Shown in pieces: positions 7,838 to 15,864 of a DNA stretch of 20,356 nucleotides. Within the stretch, counting starts at the first letter, position 1. Every line of letters begins with the position of its first letter. Where the stretch lies: assembly GCA_964441595.1 (NCBI GenBank), contig CAYTXM010000007.1, positions 1 through 20,356 of the forward strand, given 5' to 3'. The notes beneath the pieces are model-generated. The model was not told where the DNA came from, ran no database searches, and worked only from the letters and a program-made list of their open reading frames with translations. Made by a program: the position numbers and the translations under genes. The stretch is from DAOVIY01 sp964441595 (GTDB lineage Bacteria > Patescibacteriota > Minisyncoccia > UBA6257).

Positions 7838-8358
7838 AGTTTCATCCAATTATATAAATGATCTTCAACAATTAAATCAAAATCAATTGTTCTGGTTTTC
7901 CATCTCATTATAGATTCCACGCGAATTTCATCGTCACTAATGGTTGTGATTTTTATCTCCCTATTAAAAGTTGTTGGTTCTCCAGTGCTATAATTATAGG
8001 TTTTAAGAGCATCATCATAAAAAAAATTAGGAATATCTATTGGTTCATCATAAAAAACTAAAGACACAGACTGTTCGCTTCCAGCTTTTGACTCAATAGT
8101 ATAGCTACCACCTGCTAATCCACTTTTCCATTCTACAGACTCTTCATTAAGTATACGCAAAAAATTAGAATCCCTAATTTGCCGCGTTAATTCTATGCCT
8201 TCTTGAGCTAAAAAACTGGCTGTTAATCTATCTTTAATAACAGCGACATTATATAAAGCCCTTGTAACAAGAACAAATCCGGAAATAATTCCAACAATCA
8301 AAATAGTGATAGCAACTAAAACTTCAATAAGAGTAAAAGCTTTTTGTCTTTTTTCCAT
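7834..8358 (-). CDS. Prepilin-like minor pilin (PilV/GspI type) with Ala at -1
   Basis: 174 residues. The N-terminus MEKRQKA|FTLIEVLVA is a class III signal with Ala instead of Gly before the cleavage site; Ala is tolerated by some prepilin peptidases but is uncommon. A membrane helix and the SFLAQEGIELTRQIRDSNF segment follow, typical of PilV/GspI proteins. The start ATG shares a base with the upstream stop codon (TAATG at 8358), and its own stop overlaps the next ATG. These overlaps point to coupled translation of the minor pilins in fixed proportions. Confidence 0.85.
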   Translation of the reverse strand: MEKRQKAFTLIEVLVAITILIVGIISGFVLVTRALYNVAVIKDRLTASFLAQEGIELTRQIRDSNFLRILNEESVEWKSGLAGGSYTIESKAGSEQSVSLVFYDEPIDIPNFFYDDALKTYNYSTGEPTTFNREIKITTISDDEIRVESIMRWKTRTIDFDLIVEDHLYNWMKL

Positions 8359-8927
8359 TATATTTCTTTTAATTCTTTAGAAATTTGTCCTGCTTCAGAA
8401 ACTTGTATTTCATAATATCTTCCTGGTTGATTTTTTAATTGAATCTGAATACTCGCATTATCTCCATCATCTAAATTAGGTTCAAATTTTACCCTTGGTT
8501 CTGGAGGAATAAATGTAACAGAAGAAACATTGCTGTAAAAAATCTCTACCCTTTTCAAAAGAGAAATCGTTTCAACTTTTTCACCATCATTATATTTTTC
8601 ATCCCCCTTGGATGTTCCTTCCTCACATAAATCTGCAAATAAAAAGAATTTCTCTTGCGGAAGATTTGCTTGATCTATATAAATTCCCCAACCGCAAATC
8701 TTTTCACCTCCAGAGTCTTGCTGCAACATTAGCATTGCCTGATTTTGAGCTCTTCGTATTTCAAATGCGATATGGTCGCCTTCACGAATAAGATTGCTAA
8801 CGCTTTCGCTTTTTCTTGAATAAACCAAAATCATAACACTCAAAGCAGTAATAATACCCAAAGTCACCAACATTTCAATTAATGTAAATCCTCTACTTTT
8901 AAATTTTAAACCCATTTTAAATTTCAT
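8358..8927 (-). CDS. Prepilin-like minor pilin (GspH/FimT type)
   Basis: 189 residues. The leader MKFKMGLKFKSRG is followed by FTLIEMLVTLGII, with Gly at -1 and Glu at +5 (E18). The region after the helix, AFEIRRAQNQAM, is typical of the GspH/FimT family. Two in-frame Met residues (1 and 5) could both start; I use the first. The stop is coupled to the next gene through TAATG. Family role: a minor pseudopilin or pilin near the fibre tip. Confidence 0.85.
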   Translation of the reverse strand: MKFKMGLKFKSRGFTLIEMLVTLGIITALSVMILVYSRKSESVSNLIREGDHIAFEIRRAQNQAMLMLQQDSGGEKICGWGIYIDQANLPQEKFFLFADLCEEGTSKGDEKYNDGEKVETISLLKRVEIFYSNVSSVTFIPPEPRVKFEPNLDDGDNASIQIQLKNQPGRYYEIQVSEAGQISKELKEI

Positions 8928-8930
8928 AAT

Positions 8931-9827
8931 TTAAAATAACAACGCCAAATACTTCTCTATTATTATATCACCAAAAAACATAACTGTCAGGGCCCCAAAA
9001 GATAAAAATGGCGCAAATGGAAGATAGCTCTTCATAGTTTTCTTTTTGAAAAATAAAAGAACTAAAGCAACGCTTCCTCCTGATAAAAACGCAATAATTA
9101 ACGCTACTAATACCTCTGGCCATCCTAAAATAATGCCTAAAAACAAAGCTAAAATAGCATCGCCCCACCCCATGGCTTTTTCTTTTGTTATCCATGCCAA
9201 AAAAGAAATAATTCCACATATAAAAATGGTCCCAAGAAACATAGAAATAAAATATGAATAATAGCCAAAAATAAAACTTTTTTCACCAAGAAAATGAGTC
9301 AGAAACGGAATAAAATAAAAAAATTGTTTTTGAACTAAAAATCCTAAAATCATTTTCCAAAAAAAGCTAAAGATTATTGCGGGAATTAGTACTTCATTCA
9401 GAATTAAATATTTTTTAAAATCATAAACAGAAATAATAATTAAAACAGCAAGCCAATATAGCCAAATGAAAAAAATGAGATAAATAAATAAACTTTCAAA
9501 AGTAATATTTTGTAATAAAGAAAAATTTATAAGCGGAAAACGAAAAAGCCGCCAAAAAAGAAATACAAAAAACAAGCCCGTCATTGTTTCTACTAAAGGG
9601 TATTGCCAAGAAAGCTTATGCTTGCAAGAAGAACACTTCCCTTTTAATAAAAAAAAACTAAAAATAGGAATTAATTCCCACCAAGCTAAAGTTTTATGAC
9701 AATAGGGACAAAAAGAATGCCCCTTTACAGGGGATTCTTTCATATCAGCTCTGTTAATAACAACATTTAAAAAGCTACCGATTATGGTTCCAAAAATAAA
9801 AACCAAAAAGGTCAATAAAAATATCAT
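8931..9827 (-). CDS. pilD: Type IV prepilin peptidase/N-methyltransferase (A24 family)
   Basis: 298 residues. This integral membrane aspartyl protease cleaves prepilins after Gly and methylates the new N-terminus. Visible: GTIIGSFLNVVINR near the N-terminus; a cytoplasmic zinc-type loop with C40, C43, C65 and C68 (CPYC, CSSC), which marks the methylase-containing form; several membrane helices; and the two catalytic Asp residues, D136 in VYDFKKYLI and D223 in the G-W-G-D motif. It lies between the major pilin and the minor pilins it should process. The start ATG is 20 nt after the pilin gene, with no Shine-Dalgarno sequence. Confidence 0.95.
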   Translation of the reverse strand: MIFLLTFLVFIFGTIIGSFLNVVINRADMKESPVKGHSFCPYCHKTLAWWELIPIFSFFLLKGKCSSCKHKLSWQYPLVETMTGLFFVFLFWRLFRFPLINFSLLQNITFESLFIYLIFFIWLYWLAVLIIISVYDFKKYLILNEVLIPAIIFSFFWKMILGFLVQKQFFYFIPFLTHFLGEKSFIFGYYSYFISMFLGTIFICGIISFLAWITKEKAMGWGDAILALFLGIILGWPEVLVALIIAFLSGGSVALVLLFFKKKTMKSYLPFAPFLSFGALTVMFFGDIIIEKYLALLF

Positions 9828-9847
9828 TAATATTTATTATTATTTAA

Positions 9848-10309
9848 TTAAGGGCGAATGCAATAATTATAATCAGGGGCATCGCTACAAGAAACTCCAT
9901 AAGTATCGCCATCATCAATATCTTCATCTAAGGCAGCATCGTCTGTTTCTAATTTAGCGCCTAATACATAATCCTGAGTATCAAGTGAAGCACCATAATA
10001 ATAAGTATTTGAATTTGGACTTGAGCTAAGTGGATCCTTAGGAATTCTGGAAACACCAATATCTCCAGTCGTCAACGCTGTGCTTAAATCAGCCCAATTG
10101 CTCTCATCTGGATAATTAGAGTTTTTAGCATAATATAATTCTAAAGCATTCATTACATTATGCAAATCTGCTATTCTTCTTGCATCTCTTGTTTTGGCCC
10201 TGGCTCCACCCATACCTACTAAGATCAAAGAAGCTAAAAGAGCAATAATGGTTATTACTATTAACATTTCAATAAGAGTAAACCCCTTAGTTTTGTTTTT
10301 AAAATTCAT
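9848..10309 (-). CDS. Major type IV pilin or GspG-like prepilin
   Basis: 153 residues. The class III signal MNFKNKTKG|FTLIEMLIVITII has Gly at -1 and Glu at +5 (E14). Next come the helix extension GGARAKTRDARRIADLHNVM and the NALELYYAKNSNYP block that is diagnostic of the PilA/GspG group. Two Cys near the C-terminus (C141, C150) can close a D-region disulphide loop, and the Asp-rich stretch DDAALDEDIDDGD could bind calcium as in GspG; that point is inference. Its position after pilC and before pilD fits the main fibre subunit, but a second pilin elsewhere in the genome cannot be excluded. Confidence 0.9.
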   Translation of the reverse strand: MNFKNKTKGFTLIEMLIVITIIALLASLILVGMGGARAKTRDARRIADLHNVMNALELYYAKNSNYPDESNWADLSTALTTGDIGVSRIPKDPLSSSPNSNTYYYGASLDTQDYVLGAKLETDDAALDEDIDDGDTYGVSCSDAPDYNYCIRP

Positions 10310-10348
10310 TGTTTTTTTGTTATTTGTTAATTGTTTATTGTTAACTGC

Positions 10349-11557
10349 TTAAACGCTTTGAGCTAACTGGTATATTGGAAGCAAAACTGCCGACACTAGA
10401 AATGCTACCAAAATACCTATTATTACTACCAAAATTGGTTGTAACAAATCAATCATCGTGCTAAAAGCCCTATCGACCTCTTTTTGATAATAACCGGCGA
10501 CTTTTTTTAAAATAGAGTCCAAACGGCCAGTCCCTTCCCCAACAGCCACCATTTGACTAACTAATGCCGGCAAATACTCATAATCTTTTTTTAAAATACT
10601 GCTTATGCTATCCCCTTCTTTTACAGCATTAGCCACTCTATATCCAATCTTTTGATAAACATAATTACCAGTAGATTCTCCAGCAACTTCAAAAGCAGTA
10701 ACCACAGGAATACCTCCATGAATTAAAGTTCCAGCTGTTTCACAAAAACGGGAAATAAATATTCTTTTATAAATTTCTCCTAATATTGGAATTTTTAAAA
10801 TATATACACCAGCAACCCTTCTCCCTTCAACAGAACGAAAATAATTTATCAAAAGCCAAATCATCCCTAAAAGCAAAACCGCTGCTAAAATCCCAAAATT
10901 TTTAAAAAATTCCCCAATAAAAATTAAAATTTTTGTCCCTATCGGAGGAGTTGCCCCAAATTCTTCAAAAATAGAAATCATTTGAGGGGCCAAAGCAACA
11001 GTAATTACAACTGATATTAATAAGAAAGTTCCAAATAAAAATATCGGATAAGTTGCGGCGGATTTTGCTTTATTTATTAAATCATATTCATGCTCAGCAT
11101 AATCAGCCAAATAAGATAAAACTTCTTCTAATCGACCTGATATTTCTCCTGACTTTATCATTTGCATATAAAACTCCCCAAATATATCACTTCTCTTTTC
11201 TATTGACTTTGAAAGAGACAACCCTGAATCTAAATCTGATACCAATCCAAAAACCAAATCCTTAATAGCGGGAGTAGCTGCTTGGAGATAAAGAGTTCTT
11301 AATGCTTCCCCCAAAGGAACTTGTGATTCTAATAAAGTAGCAAATTGGCGCATAAAAATCGCCAAATCTTTTTTTGAAATACGCGCCTTCCTGCCAAAAA
11401 TTTCATCAAAAATAGTAATTTTCTTTTCAGGTGAAATTTCTACAACAATCAAATCATAGCCCTGAAGAATACTAACTGCAGTATCTAAAGAACGGGCTTC
11501 AACTCTTCCCGTGCGGACATTTCCTTGTTTATCTTTAGCTCTATAGATAAATTTCAT
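10349..11557 (-). CDS. pilC: Type IV pilus inner-membrane platform protein
   Basis: 402 residues from ATG 11557. A TTG at 11566 would add three residues but overlaps pilT; the ATG one base after the pilT stop is preferred. The protein has two repeated GspF domains with LAIFMRQFATLLESQVPLGEALR near residues 65-90 and ISRFCETAGTLIHGGIPVVTAFEVA near 265-290. Each is followed by membrane helices, and the last helix lies before LPIYQLAQSV. The platform couples ATPase motion to pilin insertion or extraction at the inner membrane. It follows pilT directly, which supports a joint role in pilus retraction and assembly. Confidence 0.95.
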   Translation of the reverse strand: MKFIYRAKDKQGNVRTGRVEARSLDTAVSILQGYDLIVVEISPEKKITIFDEIFGRKARISKKDLAIFMRQFATLLESQVPLGEALRTLYLQAATPAIKDLVFGLVSDLDSGLSLSKSIEKRSDIFGEFYMQMIKSGEISGRLEEVLSYLADYAEHEYDLINKAKSAATYPIFLFGTFLLISVVITVALAPQMISIFEEFGATPPIGTKILIFIGEFFKNFGILAAVLLLGMIWLLINYFRSVEGRRVAGVYILKIPILGEIYKRIFISRFCETAGTLIHGGIPVVTAFEVAGESTGNYVYQKIGYRVANAVKEGDSISSILKKDYEYLPALVSQMVAVGEGTGRLDSILKKVAGYYQKEVDRAFSTMIDLLQPILVVIIGILVAFLVSAVLLPIYQLAQSV

Positions 11558-11558
11558 A

Positions 11559-12629
11559 TTATCCAAGTAATTGTCTTAATTCTGAAGGATTTAATGAATA
11601 AGCCTCTGCTGATTCTAAAGAAATTTCTCTTTTGCGAACCAATTCCACTAAAGAACGATTTAATGACGTCATTCCATCTTGAACACTTGTATCAATAACT
11701 AAATCTATTTGATATGTTTTCTTCTCACGAATAAGATTTTTTATAGCTGAGTTAACAAACATTATTTCACATGCTGGAATTCTACCGCCGGCAATCCTTG
11801 GAATAAGCCTTTGTGAAACAATTCCAATTAAAGTAGTGGCTAACTGAGAACGAATTTGTCCTTGCTGAGATCCTGGAAAACTATCAACAATTCTATCTAT
11901 TGTTTGACTAACAGAATTAGTATGTAAAGTAGAAAAAACTAAATGCCCGGTTTCTGCGGCTGTTAAAGCAATTGATATAGATTCGGGATCGCGCATTTCT
12001 CCAATCATAATCACATCAGGATCCTGACGAAGCACTGAACGCAATCCGCGATGAAAACTTAATGTGTCGGTTCCAACTTCTCTCTGATCAATTAATGCCC
12101 TGTCTTGAACAAAAGCATATTCAATTGGGTCTTCAATCGTAATAATATGTTCCATTCTTTTGTGATTGATCTCATCGATTAAAGCAGCCAAAGAAGTTGT
12201 CTTTCCGTGTCCAGCAGGACCTACTGCCAAGAAAAATCCTTGTTGAGACTGGGTAAATTCATGAAGAATCGAGGGTAAATTTAATTCCTCAACTGTTCTA
12301 ATATTTACAGGAATTAACCTTAAAGCTGCAGAAAGATACCCCTTTTGAAAATAAACATTAACCCTAAAACGAATCTTATCCTCATAAGAAAAGGCAAAGT
12401 CAATTTCTTTTTCAGTAATCAAGCTTTCCTGTTGGTCTGTTGTTAATAAAGCCCCAATTAATCCTGCTGTCATTTCTGGAGTTAAAATTGGTTCATTTGA
12501 AACTGGCACTAAGTTTCCATCAATTCTTACGGTTGGATGTTTTCCTACACTTAAATGCAAATCAGACGCTCCTTGTTGAGCAGCTAAAATCATTAATTCT
12601 GCTAATTTATTTTGATAATCAATGGGCAT
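11559..12629 (-). CDS. pilT: Type IV pilus retraction ATPase
   Basis: 356 residues, normal for PilT. Visible motifs: SDLHLSVG (22-29); Walker A GPAGHGKTT (137-145, with His at the usual Ser position); the Asp box TIEDPIEYAF (164-173); Walker B DVIMIGEMRD (205-214); and the His box TGHLVFSTLHT (227-237). Hexameric PilT depolymerises the fibre, powering twitching or DNA uptake. It is the first gene behind a clear promoter, and all following genes to 2616 are on the same strand with tiny gaps. No extension ATPase (PilB) is in the window. Confidence 0.96.
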   Translation of the reverse strand: MPIDYQNKLAELMILAAQQGASDLHLSVGKHPTVRIDGNLVPVSNEPILTPEMTAGLIGALLTTDQQESLITEKEIDFAFSYEDKIRFRVNVYFQKGYLSAALRLIPVNIRTVEELNLPSILHEFTQSQQGFFLAVGPAGHGKTTSLAALIDEINHKRMEHIITIEDPIEYAFVQDRALIDQREVGTDTLSFHRGLRSVLRQDPDVIMIGEMRDPESISIALTAAETGHLVFSTLHTNSVSQTIDRIVDSFPGSQQGQIRSQLATTLIGIVSQRLIPRIAGGRIPACEIMFVNSAIKNLIREKKTYQIDLVIDTSVQDGMTSLNRSLVELVRKREISLESAEAYSLNPSELRQLLG

Positions 12630-12665
12630 ACTTTTTAAAAATTAATACTTTATATATATTATATA

Positions 12666-12694
12666 ATTATAACAATCTTTTCGCTATATCTCAA
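12666..12694 (-). promoter_or_regulatory. sigma70-type promoter of the pilT operon
   Basis: Minus-strand TTGAGA (12689-12694), a 17-nt spacer, TATAAT (12666-12671). The predicted start near 12659 gives a leader of about 30 nt. The next good promoter downstream is that of the tRNA operon, so one transcript of about 10 kb is likely. Confidence 0.85.
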
Positions 12695-12704
12695 GAACGT
12701 TGTT

Positions 12705-12726
12705 ATTAAAATGTATCCATTTTAAT
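12705..12726 (-). terminator. A/T-rich hairpin after mraY (weak terminator candidate)
   Basis: Perfect 9-bp inverted repeat (12705-12713 with 12718-12726), loop of 4, starting at the mraY stop codon. The stem has one G-C pair and only a short A/T tail, so termination would be weak. Confidence 0.4.
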
Positions 12727-13784
12727 TATATCAAGAAAACATCAAAGAAGTATAGAGCCAAACCAAAAACAGCAACTACACCGGAAATAAGCCAGAAGCG
12801 CATTGTCACTTTAGTTTCTGGCCAACCCTTGGCTTCAAAATGATGATGAAGTGGAGAAGAAAGGAAAAGTTTTCTATGCTTTATCTTTCGATAAATTTTT
12901 TGCATTATTACAGATAATGATTCTGCAACTAAAATAAAAGCGAAAAATGGGAGAAATAATACTGTATCAGTTATCATTGCTACCACACCCATTGTAATCC
13001 CCAAAGCCATAGCTCCAGTATCTCCCATAAAAAAACGAGCAGGATAAACATTAAACCAAAGAAAAGCTACAATAGCCCCAATAAGCACACTGAGAAAAGC
13101 GGCTAAATTATACATGCCTTGGGAAAAAGAAACAATTAACAAACAAACAAATCCGATTAAAGATACTCCGCCCGCCAGACCATCTAATCCATCTGTTTCA
13201 TTCATAGAAAGCGTAGTAGCCACTAAAACGAAAACAAAAAAGAGAATATACCAAACTCCTAAACTCGCTTCTCCATAAAAAGGAATATAAATCGCATCTC
13301 TCCCAAGCTTAGCCCAAAACCACCATGCGCCGATTAAAGAGATTGAAGTATAAATAATAACTTTTTCTCTCACTTTTAATCCTCCACCTTTTACTCCAAT
13401 ATGAAAAATCCCTAATAAATCATCTGCTAAACCTACGATAGCAGCCCCGGCCATTGCCCCTAATGGCAACCATGTTTGAGACCGTGAAAGAAAATTTAAA
13501 GCTCCAAAAAATCCGTTGGTTATCTTGGAAAAACAAAAAAATAGAAATGTGACAATTAATGTACTCCCCCACATAAGAACACCCCCCATAGTTGGAGTAC
13601 CTTCTTTTTTCTTGTGTAAAGAAATAAATACTGGTGTATTTTTATCTTCGCGGATTTGTTTTCCTAAACGATATCTATAAAGAAAGTGTGTAAGAATCGG
13701 GGTTAAAAAAATAGCCAAAACCGAAGAAAATACGCCTAAAAATAAAATGCGAATAATTTGAAAAGCTGGAGAACCCAAATTCAT
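12726..13784 (-). CDS. mraY: Phospho-N-acetylmuramoyl-pentapeptide transferase
   Basis: 352 residues with about ten membrane helices. MraY transfers phospho-MurNAc-pentapeptide from UDP to undecaprenyl phosphate, making lipid I. Signature motifs are intact: KKKEGTPTMGG (58-68), the Mg-binding D121-D122 in LADDLLG, NETDGLDGLAGG (195-206), FMGDTGAMALG (252-262) and the SPLHHHFEAKGW segment (310-321). It ends the hpf-secA-scp run and follows the carboxypeptidase gene by 12 nt. With murB and the carboxypeptidase it shows active peptidoglycan synthesis. Confidence 0.97.
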   Translation of the reverse strand: MNLGSPAFQIIRILFLGVFSSVLAIFLTPILTHFLYRYRLGKQIREDKNTPVFISLHKKKEGTPTMGGVLMWGSTLIVTFLFFCFSKITNGFFGALNFLSRSQTWLPLGAMAGAAIVGLADDLLGIFHIGVKGGGLKVREKVIIYTSISLIGAWWFWAKLGRDAIYIPFYGEASLGVWYILFFVFVLVATTLSMNETDGLDGLAGGVSLIGFVCLLIVSFSQGMYNLAAFLSVLIGAIVAFLWFNVYPARFFMGDTGAMALGITMGVVAMITDTVLFLPFFAFILVAESLSVIMQKIYRKIKHRKLFLSSPLHHHFEAKGWPETKVTMRFWLISGVVAVFGLALYFFDVFLI

Positions 13785-13796
13785 AAAATCTTATGG

Positions 13797-14696
13797 TTAA
13801 TTGTTATTTACTATTTGTTCTCTGGCCCAGTTATAAAGTTTCATTGTGTCCCCAAAACGATCTGAGGAATTTAAAACTATAATAGATACAACTATTTTAT
13901 CATCTTTTTCAGAAAAAGAAAATTCATAAATGGTTAAAAGACAATCTTTTGCTTCGGGGGTTGAACCTGTTTTACCGCCCCATAAATTATAAATTTCACC
14001 AATCAAAATATTAGTATTTTCCAGACTATGAATTATTTCTTTATCAATTGAATAAACAACATCTTGCTTTTTTCTCGTAATTTCACCTAAATATGGATAA
14101 TTTTGATAAATTTTCCTGCTTAATTTAAATAAATCTTGAATACTGGTAAAATTTCCTTTTCTATCCAATCCGCTGGCATCAAAAAACGCGCTGTTAAATA
14201 ACTCAAATTCGCGCGCCTTTTGATTCATTAAACCAACGAAATTTCCATCTTTTTTCTCCAGTGCTTCTTCAAAAGCAATAGCCGCATCATTAGAAGAAGA
14301 AATTAAAAGAATTTTTAATAAATCGCCTGCTCTAATTTTTTCATTAGCAATCAACCCTCCTTCTTCTCCTTCAATACTAACTGCGTAAGGGCTAATGGTA
14401 ATTTCTTCATCTAAAGAAAAATTTTCCAAAGCGATTATCCCTGCCATTAATTTACTTAAAGAAGCCGGAAAAAAATGAAGGTCTCCATTTTTCTTAGTCA
14501 ATAATTTACCTGAATGAATATCTCCAACAAGATAAGAAATAGCGCTTATATCAACAGGAGGGTTATTAATTTTAATATCAGTATTTCTATCTTTTTGCTG
14601 ATTAAAAAAATAGCCATAAATTATTAAAAACAAGCAAAAAATAAAAACTACCCAAAAAAAATGGGACTTACCTATTTTTTTTACTAAATTCTTCAT
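13797..14696 (-). CDS. D-alanyl-D-alanine carboxypeptidase (PBP5-like, S11 family)
   Basis: 299 residues from ATG 14696. An ATG at 14717 would add 7 residues but lengthen the overlap with scpB from 29 to 50 nt. A single N-terminal membrane helix (about 14-31) anchors the enzyme outside the cytoplasm. The three penicillin-binding motifs are present: S79-L-S-K82 (PASLSKLM), S134-S-N136 (ISSSNDAA) and K242-T-G (GGKTGSTPEA). It removes the terminal D-Ala from peptidoglycan stem peptides. It is short and lacks a recognisable C-terminal membrane-binding domain like that of E. coli PBP5, so the membrane anchor is N-terminal instead. Confidence 0.92.
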   Translation of the reverse strand: MKNLVKKIGKSHFFWVVFIFCLFLIIYGYFFNQQKDRNTDIKINNPPVDISAISYLVGDIHSGKLLTKKNGDLHFFPASLSKLMAGIIALENFSLDEEITISPYAVSIEGEEGGLIANEKIRAGDLLKILLISSSNDAAIAFEEALEKKDGNFVGLMNQKAREFELFNSAFFDASGLDRKGNFTSIQDLFKLSRKIYQNYPYLGEITRKKQDVVYSIDKEIIHSLENTNILIGEIYNLWGGKTGSTPEAKDCLLTIYEFSFSEKDDKIVVSIIVLNSSDRFGDTMKLYNWAREQIVNNN

Positions 14697-15183
14697 ATTG
14701 AGATAATTCCTGAACATTACTAATTCCTAAATGTTGAAGAAGCCCAAAAGAGATATTATAAAGATATGCTTTGTTTTTTTCAGTGTGTATAGAACGTTCA
14801 ATTAATCCTCTTAAAAGAAGCTGGTGAAGTATATAACTGGAATCCACTCCTCTGATTTCATTTATTCCAGCGCGGGTTATCGGTCCTCTATACGCTATGA
14901 TTGCCAATGTTTCCTGGCTGGCTGGGCTAAGATCCCCTTCAATAACTTCCTTTTTTAACTTCTGAATAAAAGAAGCTGATTCTGGCGCCGTAACCATCAG
15001 CCATTCTTCATTGTTATTGATCAATCTTATTCCTCTATTCTGGTTTTGAAATTCTTCTTTTAATTCCTCTAAAATTTCTTTTACTTTTTCTTTCTTTACA
15101 TGAATAATTTTACTTAATTTGTCTAGGGTAAAAGGTTCCCCGGCGGCAAAAAGCAAACTTTCTATTATTAATTTGATATCCAT
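14668..15183 (-). CDS. scpB: Segregation and condensation protein B
   Basis: 171 residues, typical for ScpB. The N-terminal winged-helix begins MDIKLIIESLLFAAGEPFT. The second half contains LSPASQETLAIIAYRGPITRAGI and IRGVDSSYILHQLLLRGLI, the most conserved ScpB block. ScpB dimers bind ScpA and the SMC ATPase to compact and segregate the chromosome. The gene overlaps the 3' end of scpA by 16 nt and the carboxypeptidase gene follows with a 29-nt overlap. SMC is not in the window. Confidence 0.96.
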   Translation of the reverse strand: MDIKLIIESLLFAAGEPFTLDKLSKIIHVKKEKVKEILEELKEEFQNQNRGIRLINNNEEWLMVTAPESASFIQKLKKEVIEGDLSPASQETLAIIAYRGPITRAGINEIRGVDSSYILHQLLLRGLIERSIHTEKNKAYLYNISFGLLQHLGISNVQELSQYEEFSKKNR

Positions 15184-15863
15184 ATTGATTCAAAGTTTTT
15201 ATCCTGTTTTATTTTTATTATATTCTCTTTAGCTAAATAAAGAACCGCTAAAAATGTAAGAATTAATTCAACTCTTTTGTTTTTATCTGGAACTAATTCC
15301 TCTAAACTATAATTTTTTCCTTGAGTTAACTTCTGAACCAACTCTTTAATTCTTTGTTTAAGCGTCGTTATTTTAACTATTTTCTTTTCTTCAAGGGGAA
15401 TTTCTTCTTCAAAGAATTCTAAAACTTTTTTAAAAGATTGCGACAAAGAAGAAAGAGAAATATTTTTGGATGGGGAAAATTTAAATTCTGTGTCTTTCCA
15501 TGGCAAACGGGTAAAAAGATAAGTATGCTTATTCCATACTTCGTACATTTTCATCCCCTGCTCTTTATATATTTTGTATAATTGAAGACGATTCTCTAAA
15601 TCTAAAATTTCTTCTTGCTCCCCAGTTTCCAATTCTAACGTTGGTAAAAGAGATTTTGATTTTATCAAAAGAAGCGTAGAAGCAATAACTAAAAAATCCG
15701 CTAATTCCTCAGGATGAACTAATGTTTGATTGCCAACGTAATTCATATAATCCTGAGTAACTTGGGCTAAAGAAATTTCAGTAATTTCCAAATTATTCTT
15801 TTCTACTAATTGTAAAAGAAGGTCTAATGGTCCGGTAAATTGTTGGGTAGAAACATTGTACAT
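15168..15863 (-). CDS. scpA: Segregation and condensation protein A (kleisin)
   Basis: 231 residues. The N-terminus FTGPLDLLLQLVEKNNLEITEISLAQVTQDY is the ScpA/kleisin hallmark, here with residues 9-39. LADFLVIASTLLLIKSKSLLP follows (53-73) and the C-terminal winged-helix reads ELILTFLAVLYLAKENIIKI. ScpA bridges the SMC heads and recruits ScpB. The ATG is one base downstream of the secA stop, with no Shine-Dalgarno sequence, so translation is probably coupled. Confidence 0.96.
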   Translation of the reverse strand: MYNVSTQQFTGPLDLLLQLVEKNNLEITEISLAQVTQDYMNYVGNQTLVHPEELADFLVIASTLLLIKSKSLLPTLELETGEQEEILDLENRLQLYKIYKEQGMKMYEVWNKHTYLFTRLPWKDTEFKFSPSKNISLSSLSQSFKKVLEFFEEEIPLEEKKIVKITTLKQRIKELVQKLTQGKNYSLEELVPDKNKRVELILTFLAVLYLAKENIIKIKQDKNFESIWISN

Positions 15864-15864
15864 A

